Notes under the pieces: model-generated
Database searches by the model: none
What the model was told of the DNA's origin: nothing
Seen by the model: only the letters and a program-made list of their open reading frames with translations
In this document: in pieces, positions 1 through 6,372 of the stretch
Layout of the letters: every line of letters begins with the position of its first letter
Position numbering within the stretch: the first letter of the stretch is position 1
Source of the DNA: Pseudomonadota bacterium
GTDB lineage: Bacteria > Pseudomonadota > Gammaproteobacteria > Burkholderiales > Gallionellaceae
Reading direction: 5' to 3'
Length of the DNA stretch: 7,157 nt
Assembly: GCA_021783525.1 (NCBI GenBank)
Contig: JAJXTT010000089.1
Span: 1 to 7,157, forward strand
Position numbers and translations under genes: made by a program

Positions 1-777
1 TACCTGGCCGGCCAGATCGTCGATTTCCAGAAAGACAATACGTCGGCTTGGAACCCACAGCTCGGATTGTTCTACCAGCCATCTGCCACCGACGAGATTC
101 ACGCCACCGTTTCGCGCAAGAGCCGCTTCCCCACCATCAAGGACAGATACTCCTACCGTCTCGGTACGGCGATACCGAACGCGGCACTGCAAACTGAAAC
201 TTCAACCAACTATGAGCTCGGTGCTTCGGGCCTCGTCGCCCCCAATACCAGGCTCGATGCGGCGGTGTTCTACTACGACGTGCAGAACATGATCCAGGCT
301 GTCGCCATCACACCCGTCACGTTGTGTGGCGCAACGGCCACAGTCTGCACGCAAATGCAGAACGCCGGTAACGTGCGCACCAAGGGCACGGAACTCGGAG
401 TCACCAACACGCTGACGGAGACCGTGGAGATCGGTGCCAACTACACCCTGCTCATCCGCACCAACGTGAGCAACCCAAGCATCATTCTTACCGATGTGCC
501 GAACCGCAAGCTGTTTGCCTATACCAAATGGCAGGCCAGCGCGCCGTTGAGCCTGCTCGGCAGCGTGGAAGCGGACTCGTCTCGCTACAGTTCCTCAGAC
601 GGCAAAAGGCTTGCCGGCGGTTTCGGCATCGCCAACCTCAAGGGCATGTACCAATTCAACCAGGCATGGTCTGCCGAATTCGGCGTCAACAACCTGCTGG
701 ACAAGAACTACATGCTGATCGAGGGCTATCCGATGGAAGGCCGCAATTACTTCGCCAACGCCACCTTCAAATTCTAG
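1..777 (+). CDS. TonB-dependent outer-membrane receptor, C-terminal part (5' end outside window)
   Basis: The reading frame is open from base 1 to the TAG at 775-777, giving the last 258 residues of a beta-barrel receptor. The N-terminal plug and TonB box lie upstream of the window. What is visible: alternating amphipathic strands typical of the barrel, a segment with AGNVRTKGTELG (the usual AG-V-KG-E strand motif), and a C-terminal block with FGVNNLLDKNY and GYPMEGRNYF. The chain ends in Phe, as outer-membrane barrels normally do for assembly by the BAM complex. Two Cys in one predicted loop (TLCGATATVC) could form an extracellular disulfide. TonB receptors import metal chelates, cobalamin or similar ligands with energy from TonB-ExbBD. 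The ligand cannot be read from this part. The next gene starts 10 nt downstream, so the two are almost certainly co-transcribed. Confidence 0.93.
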   Translation, partial: YLAGQIVDFQKDNTSAWNPQLGLFYQPSATDEIHATVSRKSRFPTIKDRYSYRLGTAIPNAALQTETSTNYELGASGLVAPNTRLDAAVFYYDVQNMIQAVAITPVTLCGATATVCTQMQNAGNVRTKGTELGVTNTLTETVEIGANYTLLIRTNVSNPSIILTDVPNRKLFAYTKWQASAPLSLLGSVEADSSRYSSSDGKRLAGGFGIANLKGMYQFNQAWSAEFGVNNLLDKNYMLIEGYPMEGRNYFANATFKF

Positions 778-780
778 GAG
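776..780 (+). promoter_or_regulatory. Ribosome binding site of the solute-binding protein gene
   Basis: AGGAG overlaps the stop codon of the receptor gene and lies 7 nt before the ATG at 788. This fixes that start and supports translation from one mRNA with the receptor. Confidence 0.7.
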
Positions 781-787
781 CATAGCC

Positions 788-2065
788 ATGTCAAAAATCA
801 AATGGATCCTGACCGCCTGCCTGCTGCTGATGTCGCAACTGGCCTGCGCCGCCGAGAAGGTGGTCGTACTGTCCAGCTACCCGCAGGAAGTCATCACGCA
901 ATTCGAGGCGGCGTTCGAGCAGGCCTATCCGCAATACCGCCTGGAGATCCTGTGGCGGCAATCGCGCGATGCGATGACGTACTTGCACCAGCCGCACAGC
1001 GCCGTGGACGTGTACTGGACGCCGGCTCAGCGCAATTTCGAGGTGCTGGCCAAGGAAGGCGCATTCCGCAAATTGGATATCGACCTGAGCGGCCTCCCGA
1101 AAAAGATCGGTGGTTTCCAGATATCGGATCCCGATGGCTATTACGTCGCCAGCGAAACGGCCGGTTACGGCATGGCCTACCATCCCGCCGAGTTGCGGCG
1201 GCTGGGGTTGCCCGTGCCGACCGACTGGAAGTCGCTGGCTGCACCGGCTTACAGCGGCCATGTCGTATTACCGATCCCGTCCAAAGTCGGCTATGCACCC
1301 ATGCTGGTGGATACGCTGCTGCAAGGCTACGGATGGGAGCAAGGCTGGAGCGTGCTGGAGCAGGTGGCGGCCAATGCCAACCTTGCCGATGCGGGAGCCA
1401 CTTTCATTTCGGACGACGTGGGCAGTGGGCGCATCGCCGTGGGCATGACCATGGATTTCTTCGCCGTCTCGGCGATCGCCAACGGCAAACCCTTGCGCTT
1501 TACCTATCCTGAAAAAGTCGGCTACTCCCCAGCGCATGTGGCGATTTTCCGCGACGCGGCGAATTCGGAAGGCGCACGCGCATTCGTCAGCTTTGTCTTG
1601 TCCGAACAAGGGCAAAAACTGCTGTTCCATCCCGACATCCGCAAATTGCCCGTACTGCCGGCGGTCTATGCCGCCAAGCCGGATGGCTATTTCGATCCGT
1701 TTTCCGCGGCGCAGCGCGCTTCCTATGACTATGACCTCGCTACTGGCCTGAAGCGACAGGAACTGGTCGGAGCGCTGTTCGACGCATTGATCACGCGTCA
1801 CCACACTGAATTAAAAGCGATGTGGTCTGCGATCCATCAGGCAGAACAAAAAGCCCCGGGCGATCCGCGCTTGCAGGAAGCAAAACAAAAAGCCAGCTGG
1901 CTGCCGCTGACGGCGGCACAATCAAACGACGCAGCACTACAGCAGACATTCATCAAGCACGGCAGCCGTAGCGAAGCACTTGAGCAAGAGTGGGATACGG
2001 AAATTGCAGAACATTACGCGCAAGCCACGCAGATCGCGCTATCGATATCGGGAGCCCAACCATGA
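788..2065 (+). CDS. Periplasmic solute-binding protein, iron-binding/PgtC-like type (extracellular solute-binding family)
   Basis: This 425-residue protein has a clear signal peptide (MSKIK, a hydrophobic core, then ALA-type site A19-C20-A21 before AEK). The Cys at 20 is not in a good lipobox because Gln is at -3, so I read it as a soluble periplasmic protein. The mature start EKVVVLSSYPQEV and the block VDVYWTPAQRNFEVL match the layout of ABC-type ferric-iron/PgtC-like binding proteins: an N-terminal lobe, a hinge near TAGYGMAYHP, then a second lobe with SDDVGSGRIAVG. Residues from about 300 to 425 form a Lys/Gln/Glu-rich, probably helical extension beyond the usual ~300-350 residue core; PgtC-like proteins are also long. 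The ligand is unknown. Iron or a phosphorylated or chelated compound is possible. It sits between a TonB receptor and a di-haem cytochrome, with no permease or ATPase gene after it, which is odd for an ABC binding protein. Confidence 0.88.
   Translation: MSKIKWILTACLLLMSQLACAAEKVVVLSSYPQEVITQFEAAFEQAYPQYRLEILWRQSRDAMTYLHQPHSAVDVYWTPAQRNFEVLAKEGAFRKLDIDLSGLPKKIGGFQISDPDGYYVASETAGYGMAYHPAELRRLGLPVPTDWKSLAAPAYSGHVVLPIPSKVGYAPMLVDTLLQGYGWEQGWSVLEQVAANANLADAGATFISDDVGSGRIAVGMTMDFFAVSAIANGKPLRFTYPEKVGYSPAHVAIFRDAANSEGARAFVSFVLSEQGQKLLFHPDIRKLPVLPAVYAAKPDGYFDPFSAAQRASYDYDLATGLKRQELVGALFDALITRHHTELKAMWSAIHQAEQKAPGDPRLQEAKQKASWLPLTAAQSNDAALQQTFIKHGSRSEALEQEWDTEIAEHYAQATQIALSISGAQP
2051..2054 (+). promoter_or_regulatory. 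Ribosome binding site deciding the di-haem oxidoreductase start
   Basis: GGAG lies 7 nt before the ATG at 2062, inside the end of the upstream gene. It supports that ATG over the longer in-frame option beginning at 1990, which has no signal peptide. Confidence 0.6.
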
Positions 2066-3411
2066 AGCGATGGAAAGCTGTCTTGGTGTTGTGCGTGCTG
2101 GCATTGGCACGCCCTGCAGTAGCCGAAGAATCCGATGTCACCACGGATGACGCCACGCGCGAAGCTTATGCCCAGCCGATACCCTCACTGCCCGAATCGG
2201 ACCGGGCAGAATTCTTCAAGGGACGCAGCCTGGTGCGGCAAGTCTGGGTGATCCCGCCCAGCGAGAATCGCGAGATCGCCGGGCTCGGGCCTTTGTACAA
2301 CCGCTTTTCCTGCATCGCCTGCCATGCGGGAAACGGCCGCGGGTTCGCACCTTCCACAGCGCAGGAACCGATGCGAACCATGCTGGTGCGCCTGAGCATT
2401 CCCGGCACGGACGAACACGGCGGCCCGAAACCTGATCCGGCTTATGGCGGGCAACTGAACGAGAACGGCGTGCCCGGTGTGCCGGGCGAAGGCAGGGCCG
2501 AAGTGCGGTATACCGAACACGCAATCCAACTCAAGGGCGGCGAGCAAGTCATGCTGCGCAAGCCCGATATCACCTTCGTCGATCTGGCATACGGCGATTT
2601 TCCGCCCGACATACTGACCTCCCCACGGGTCGCCCCTCCGCTCTACGGGCTCGGCCTGCTGCAGGCCGTACCGGAAGCAGACATCGTTGCCCTGGCCGAT
2701 GCGCCCAAGCCAAAAGGCATCAAGGGCAAGGTCAATCGCGTCTGGGATGCGGAACAGCAGAAAACCGTACTGGGCCGTTTCGGCTGGAAAGCCAATGTAC
2801 CGAGCTTGCGCCAGCAGATCGCCGGAGCATACGTCGGCGATATGGGCATCACCTCGCCGCTGTTCCCGGACGAGAACTGCACCGCAAAACAGGAAGCTTG
2901 CCGGCATTCACCTTCTGCCGGAAATCCGGAATTGAGCAAGGCACAACTGGACGCTTCCGAGTTCTATCACTTTGCTCTTGCCGCACCGCGTCAACGCAAT
3001 ACCGGGGATAAGCAAGTGAAACGCGGCTCAGTGCTGTTCAAACAGGCGCAATGCAGCGCCTGCCATGTGCCGCAATTGAAGACGGGCGAATTTGCCCCGC
3101 TCCCGGCGTTGTCGCACCAGACCATCCATCCCTATACCGATCTGCTATTGCATGACATGGGCGAAGCACTTGCCGACCATCGCCCGGATTACCTGGCCAC
3201 AGGCCGCGAATGGCGCACCCCGCCATTGTGGGGAATCGCCCTCGCACAAAAGGTCGAACCGCGCGCCGGTTTCCTGCACGACGGGCGCGCGAGAACCCTG
3301 CTTGAGGCCGTGTTGTGGCATGGCGGGGAAGGGACTGAAGCGGCGCGCATGGTGGAAAATATGGCTGCGGACGATCGAAATGCGCTGCTCAGGTTTCTGG
3401 AGTCGCTTTGA
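2062..3411 (+). CDS. Periplasmic di-haem c-type oxidoreductase, DHOR/DUF1111 family ("thiol oxidoreductase")
   Basis: From the ATG at 2062 the protein has 449 residues and a Sec signal peptide (MKRWKAVLVL..., site AVA before EES). Two haem c sites are visible: C84-I-A-C-H88, followed by AGNGRG, and C331-S-A-C-H335. The C-terminal half carries the family hallmarks: LLLHDMG (H364, M366), TPPLWG, FLHDGRA (H406) and LWHGGEG (H420). The family is distantly related to MauG and bacterial di-haem peroxidases. Its physiological reaction is poorly known, and genome context often ties it to iron-regulated loci. The pair of Cys in DENCTAKQEAC may be a disulfide. The start overlaps the preceding stop as ATGA, so translation is coupled. 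An upstream in-frame start at 1990 would bury the signal peptide and is unlikely. The role here, perhaps redox release of a metal from its ligand, is inference. Confidence 0.92.
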   Translation: MKRWKAVLVLCVLALARPAVAEESDVTTDDATREAYAQPIPSLPESDRAEFFKGRSLVRQVWVIPPSENREIAGLGPLYNRFSCIACHAGNGRGFAPSTAQEPMRTMLVRLSIPGTDEHGGPKPDPAYGGQLNENGVPGVPGEGRAEVRYTEHAIQLKGGEQVMLRKPDITFVDLAYGDFPPDILTSPRVAPPLYGLGLLQAVPEADIVALADAPKPKGIKGKVNRVWDAEQQKTVLGRFGWKANVPSLRQQIAGAYVGDMGITSPLFPDENCTAKQEACRHSPSAGNPELSKAQLDASEFYHFALAAPRQRNTGDKQVKRGSVLFKQAQCSACHVPQLKTGEFAPLPALSHQTIHPYTDLLLHDMGEALADHRPDYLATGREWRTPPLWGIALAQKVEPRAGFLHDGRARTLLEAVLWHGGEGTEAARMVENMAADDRNALLRFLESL

Positions 3412-3449
3412 GAATTCACCCTGATGAAACAGCGTGAAGATCGCCTGCC

Positions 3450-3486
3450 TGTCGCTCCCTTCTCGTCCTCGCGGAAGGGAGCGACA
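3450..3486. terminator. Perfect 13-bp stem-loop between convergent genes, likely bidirectional transcript end
   Basis: Arms 3450-3462 and 3474-3486 are exact inverted repeats (TGTCGCTCCCTTC / GAAGGGAGCGACA) around an 11-nt loop. It lies 38 nt after the di-haem gene and 8 nt after the modA-like gene on the opposite strand. Neither strand has a T-run after the stem, so it is not a classical intrinsic terminator. It could act with Rho, protect 3' ends, or be a copy of a dispersed intergenic repeat. Confidence 0.55.
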
Positions 3487-3494
3487 CAACGCTC

Positions 3495-4259
3495 TCAAGG
3501 CACCTCATACCCGAACCCACGCATCACCGCGCGTGCCCTTTCGCCCTTCAGGAAAGCAAGAAATGCCTTCGCCGCAACCTGATCCTTCGCGCCGGTCAAC
3601 AGCACCGCGCTTTGCAGGATGGGTTTGTGCAACTCGGGTGGCACCAGCCACCAGGAACCCTGATTCACCTTGCCGTCACGCATGACCTGGGATATCGGAA
3701 TGAAAGCCAGATCGGCTTTCTCGGTCGCGGCCAACTGATAGGTCCGTGTGACATCCTCGCCCTTGGTCAACTTTTCCTGTATCGAATTCCACATCGTCAA
3801 TTTCGTCAACGTCTCTCTTGCCGCCACGCCGTAGGGCGAGAATCTGGGATTGGCGATCGCCAGCATGTTGAAATTGCCCTTGTTGAGCACTGCGCCTTTG
3901 TCATCCACAAGGCCGGACTGGTCGCTCCACAACACGAGCCTGCCGGTTGCATAAACGAAGCGCGAACCGCCGACGGCCAAGCCATCCACCATCAACAGCC
4001 GCGGCATTTCCTCGTCTGCCGAGAGGAACACATCGAACGGCGACCCGCCCTTGATCTGCGCATACAGCTTGCCGCTGGCACCGGCACTGACTTTCACCGT
4101 ATGACCGCTTTCCTTCTGGAACAGCGGCACAAGGCGCTCCATTGGCGCGGCGAAATCCGATGCCACCGCTACGCTGACCTCGCCGGCCCACACCGGCACA
4201 CTCATAAGGCCGCACAGCAACAAGATGGTGACGACAGGGCCGCGCAATGAAATTTGCAT
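3495..4259 (-). CDS. modA: ModA-type molybdate (or tungstate) ABC transporter substrate-binding protein
   Basis: This 254-residue periplasmic binding protein has a signal peptide (MQISLRGPVV, hydrophobic core, VWA before GEV at residue 25/26). Family signatures are VAVASDFAAPM with S34, AGASGKLYAQI with S62, and FDVFLSAD. The two serines correspond to oxyanion-contacting positions in ModA. WNSIQEKL, ATEKADLAFIPISQV and the C-terminal AFLAFLKGERAR also fit, and the length is normal for ModA. I place the start at the ATG read from 4259. AAGGAG at 4266-4271 is 6 nt away from it, whereas the ATG at 4265 is directly adjacent to the AAGGAG and earlier starts extend into non-signal sequence. No modB, modC or modE is visible, and its downstream neighbour is convergent, so the permease genes must be elsewhere. 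Molybdate specificity is inferred from family membership; a related oxyanion is possible. Confidence 0.9.
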   Translation of the reverse strand: MQISLRGPVVTILLLCGLMSVPVWAGEVSVAVASDFAAPMERLVPLFQKESGHTVKVSAGASGKLYAQIKGGSPFDVFLSADEEMPRLLMVDGLAVGGSRFVYATGRLVLWSDQSGLVDDKGAVLNKGNFNMLAIANPRFSPYGVAARETLTKLTMWNSIQEKLTKGEDVTRTYQLAATEKADLAFIPISQVMRDGKVNQGSWWLVPPELHKPILQSAVLLTGAKDQVAAKAFLAFLKGERARAVMRGFGYEVP

Positions 4260-4449
4260 CTTCATCTCCTTATTGGAATAGTTGCAATGATAACAAGCTG
4301 GATGATGTGCGGCGAAGAGTTGTAGTCTGCTTCGCATATTGACCGAGGGATCTTGGGCAGGTACGGTGCAAGCCTGTTGTTACGGTATGAATGTCCTGCA
4401 ATAACTGTTGTATTACCTTACATATCACACTTGCTCACTACAAATCGTT
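4260..4449. other. Divergent intergenic spacer between modA and the phosphatase-like gene
   Basis: This 190-bp spacer must hold promoters for both divergent genes. For the plus strand the best pair I see is TTGTTA (4377-4382) and AATAAC (4400-4405) with a 17-nt spacer. Each matches its consensus at four of six positions, so the call is weak. I do not see a convincing ModE-type palindrome or a Moco riboswitch. The stretch from about 4381 to 4450 is more AT-rich than the flanking genes. Confidence 0.3.
4266..4271 (-). promoter_or_regulatory. Ribosome binding site deciding the modA start
   Basis: AAGGAG on the minus strand is followed directly by ATGAAGATG. Normal spacing (6 nt) is only obtained for the second ATG, at 4259. 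Confidence 0.75.
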
Positions 4450-4917
4450 ATGCCAAACATGAACACCCCAACCGACGCCGAAAATATCCACCAGGTCTTT
4501 GACTGGCTCTGGTCTTCGGGCCAATTGTCCGAAGACGACATCGCATGCCTGCCTGCGCTTGGGATCGAGGCAGTCATCAATCTGGCCCCGCCGACTTCAT
4601 CGAATGCGCTGCCCGGCGAAGCCGAACTCATCACTCTGCGGGGCATTGCCTACGTCCAGATCCCTGTGGCATGGGAACGGCCCGAACTGCGCCAGCTGGA
4701 CCAGTTCTTCGGTGCGCTCAAGGCATTCGAGGGTCGCAAGGTGTGGGTGCATTGTGCGAAGAACATGCGCGTCTCCGCTTTCATCTATCTCTATCGCAGG
4801 ACGCGCCTGGGAGAGAACGAAGAGGACGCGGCATTCCCGATGCGCGAGGTCTGGGTGCCGAACGAAACCTGGCAAGCCTTCATTCGCATGGCTTTGGAAT
4901 CAAAGTTGCCGAGGTAG
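4450..4917 (+). CDS. Small protein-tyrosine-phosphatase-like protein
   Basis: This cytoplasmic protein of 155 residues from the ATG at 4450 has no signal peptide. The fold is suggested by an order typical of small PTP/dual-specificity-like proteins: GQLSEDDIACLPALGIEAVINL near the N-terminus, AYVQIPVAWERP (region of the general-acid loop), then KVWVHCAKNMRVSAFIYLY with H101-C102 and R107. The signature is C-X4-R, one residue shorter than the classical C-X5-R loop, and the Gly of HCxxGxxR is missing. From memory, related small proteobacterial proteins show similar HC-x-x-N-x-R loops, so this may be a subfamily trait. The substrate is unknown and activity is uncertain. The start is not secure: no Shine-Dalgarno is visible before 4450 or before the in-frame ATG at 4459, and the frame stays open upstream to a TTG at 4408. 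It appears monocistronic. Confidence 0.8.
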   Translation: MPNMNTPTDAENIHQVFDWLWSSGQLSEDDIACLPALGIEAVINLAPPTSSNALPGEAELITLRGIAYVQIPVAWERPELRQLDQFFGALKAFEGRKVWVHCAKNMRVSAFIYLYRRTRLGENEEDAAFPMREVWVPNETWQAFIRMALESKLPR

Positions 4918-4988
4918 CACAGGTGGCCATTCTTTTCGGCCGAACACGCTGCGGAAAGCGCTACGCTATCCCACCCTGCAAATTTTAG

Positions 4989-5004
4989 TGGCATACAAAT
5001 GCCA
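4989..5004. repeat. Short palindrome TGGCAT-N4-ATGCCA, possible operator
   Basis: Two exact 6-bp half-sites surround a 4-bp centre in the AT-rich leader, 79 nt before the ATG at 5084. The form suits a dimeric regulator site. It could also be a small RNA hairpin. No known regulator is matched with confidence. Confidence 0.4.
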
Positions 5005-5027
5005 TAAATGTTGGTAGCCTTGGCGCT

Positions 5028-5045
5028 CCCGGACTCGCAGTCGGG
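5028..5045 (+). other. Small leader hairpin upstream of the 49-residue membrane protein
   Basis: CCCG plus ACT pairs with AGTCGGG around a CGC loop, with a single bulged G at 5032. Its left arm overlaps CTCCCG (5026-5031), which is the exact complement of the CGGGAG ribosome binding site at 5071-5076. Two exclusive pairings are therefore possible. Whether the mRNA begins upstream of this point is unknown. Confidence 0.3.
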
Positions 5046-5070
5046 CAAATCAACTAAAAATAAATTTACT

Positions 5071-5076
5071 CGGGAG
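5071..5076 (+). promoter_or_regulatory. Ribosome binding site of the 49-residue membrane protein
   Basis: CGGGAG sits 7 nt before the ATG at 5084, at normal distance. It is the main support, with the protein's composition, for calling this short gene. Confidence 0.65.
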
Positions 5077-5083
5077 TCTCGCA

Positions 5084-5233
5084 ATGAAAAGAAGTATCGG
5101 AGTGTTGCTGCTGGCCATCTGGCTCATCCTCACCGGGCTGGCACACATCCTTCATTTCAGTTTTTCGGGAATGGGTACCATCATGGCTGTCGTCGCGATC
5201 GCGGCCGGAATACTGATCATCATGGGTTTTTAG
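5084..5233 (+). CDS. Small two-helix membrane protein of 49 residues, function unknown
   Basis: The frame begins MKRSIGVLLLAIWLIL and ends at TAG 5231-5233. It has a positively charged N-terminus (K2, R3), a hydrophobic helix at about residues 5-22, a short turn around HFSFSGMGT (24-32), and a second hydrophobic helix at about 33-48. This is a helical hairpin in the inner membrane, with both ends probably in the cytoplasm. A good ribosome binding site precedes it, and the codon choice (CTG, ATC, GCC, GGC) matches neighbouring genes. A longer frame that overlaps it from 5008 reads as Arg/His-rich nonsense and is a shadow. I recall similar short MKRSIGVLLLAIWLIL-type proteins in betaproteobacteria, but no function. 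The next gene starts 47 nt downstream. Confidence 0.75.
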   Translation: MKRSIGVLLLAIWLILTGLAHILHFSFSGMGTIMAVVAIAAGILIIMGF

Positions 5234-5280
5234 GCGACCCGTCCTGATGGGCAATGGGGCGGCACGGATAAAACTTTTGC

Positions 5281-6372
5281 ATGGCTGAAAGGGGCATCTT
5301 GCTATTCAAGTACCTGAGCATGGGATTGTTCTTGTTGCTCCTGGGATGCAAGGGAGACGTTGCCAACGAATGGCAAAAATCGACCGTCGCGCCGGTCAAG
5401 CCGGGCTCCACGGTCAAAATCCGCGTCGTTCATGCCACCAACCCGCGCCTTGCGCGATTCTCGCAGGATCACCTGCGCATCATCCTGGCATCTGCCCAGC
5501 TGACCGCCTGGAAGGAGTTCGGAGTCTATGTCGAGTTCACGGATGTTCCGGAAACCGGCATCGACCAATTGTTTGCGCTCATTCCGGCGGCCCTCATGAA
5601 AGAGCGCACATCTTCCATATACGACTTCAAGTCGGGTGGCGGCGACAAGCAGAAGCTCGCCGAGGGCATCAACACGACCCTCACGCAACGCGGGACGAAA
5701 CTGGAAGATGCGCTTGCCTTCGCGGCACCTTACCTTCCCGCGGATGCCCATCCAAAGGATCTGATGTCATTGTCAGAATTGCTGGCGAACGTCATGCTCG
5801 ACCGGTTGCAGCAATGGCGGCACCTCAACGCGGCTGACGGAGCGCCGGTGCTCGACGCCTCGCCCTATAACGAATGGGTCTATTGGGACACGCTGGGTTA
5901 CGGGAACCTGCCTTATGATCTCGTGCTGACCAATCAACTGATCGCGAGCGCCGAATACTACGGTGTCGATATACATTCGGCCATACGCGGGGGTGTCACG
6001 GTAGGCACGACTTCATACAGCCGCGCCGGCAAGTATGGCTCCTACATCGTCTTCAGCACGTTTCCGTTCCAGGACAATTCAGAGACCACCAGACAACTGC
6101 GCGGCGGTGAACAATACTCGGAAGAGGACGCGGCAGAATTGGCAGGTGCATATCTGGCGCACGAGCTCGGACATCTGCTGTTCCAGCTCGGCCATCCGTT
6201 CGGCCAGAAGGCATGCGTCATGAATCCCGTCAGCATGTTGCGCTTCCGGGAATGGTTCAGCCATATCAACAGCAGTGAGTGCCCGATGGGCAGCCGCCCC
6301 GAAATGACGGCCGGAGCGATTCCGCCCAGCTTCAATACGGAATGGGTGCGCATGGCTCAAGAGGCCAAGTGA
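5281..6372 (+). CDS. Lipoprotein with a metzincin-like zinc metallopeptidase motif
   Basis: The frame encodes 363 residues. Near the N-terminus LLLLGC fits a lipobox, with C23 as the lipidated residue, followed by KGD. The mature protein of about 341 residues would be anchored in the cell envelope. Near the C-terminus it has H294-E-L-G-H298, then H305, then C312-V-M314-N-P. This resembles the HExxH zinc site with a third His and a downstream Met-turn as in metzincins. The His spacing is one longer than the classical HExxHxxGxxH, and the final CxxC of archaemetzincins is absent. The preceding 280 residues show no domain I recognise; EEDAAELAGAYLAHELGH is a typical helix into the zinc site. The start is uncertain: ATG 5281 has a poor ribosome site, while TTG 5299 lies 4 nt after AAAGGGG and ATG 5320 is also in frame. 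All three keep the lipobox. Peptidase activity is inferred. Confidence 0.82.
   Translation: MAERGILLFKYLSMGLFLLLLGCKGDVANEWQKSTVAPVKPGSTVKIRVVHATNPRLARFSQDHLRIILASAQLTAWKEFGVYVEFTDVPETGIDQLFALIPAALMKERTSSIYDFKSGGGDKQKLAEGINTTLTQRGTKLEDALAFAAPYLPADAHPKDLMSLSELLANVMLDRLQQWRHLNAADGAPVLDASPYNEWVYWDTLGYGNLPYDLVLTNQLIASAEYYGVDIHSAIRGGVTVGTTSYSRAGKYGSYIVFSTFPFQDNSETTRQLRGGEQYSEEDAAELAGAYLAHELGHLLFQLGHPFGQKACVMNPVSMLRFREWFSHINSSECPMGSRPEMTAGAIPPSFNTEWVRMAQEAK

Noticed and set aside
1268..1804. 178-residue minus-strand frame within the binding-protein gene
   Set aside because: It is antisense to a strongly supported gene, with shadow-type composition and no ribosome site that I could see.
1990..2061. 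Upstream extension of the di-haem oxidoreductase
   Set aside because: It overlaps the binding-protein gene by 76 nt and would place 24 polar residues before a good signal peptide; the ATG at 2062 has a ribosome site.
3612..4250. 212-residue plus-strand frame antisense to modA
   Set aside because: It lies wholly within the modA gene and its His/Gln/Arg-rich product has no recognisable motif.
4260..4337. Longer N-terminus for the modA product
   Set aside because: The extra 26 residues precede the signal peptide and span the AAGGAG ribosome site itself.
4260..4449. ModE operator or molybdenum-cofactor riboswitch upstream of modA
   Set aside because: I looked for a paired TATA-type palindrome or a structured leader and found none that is convincing.
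4989..5004. Sigma-54 type -24/-12 promoter
   Set aside because: TGGCAT...TGCC resembles the consensus, but GG and GC are separated by 9 nt rather than 10, and sigma-54 promoters rarely tolerate that change.
5008..5247. Longer 79-residue plus-strand frame over the small membrane gene
   Set aside because: Its product is an Arg/His-rich low-complexity shadow of the better-supported frame at 5084-5233, and no ribosome site precedes it.
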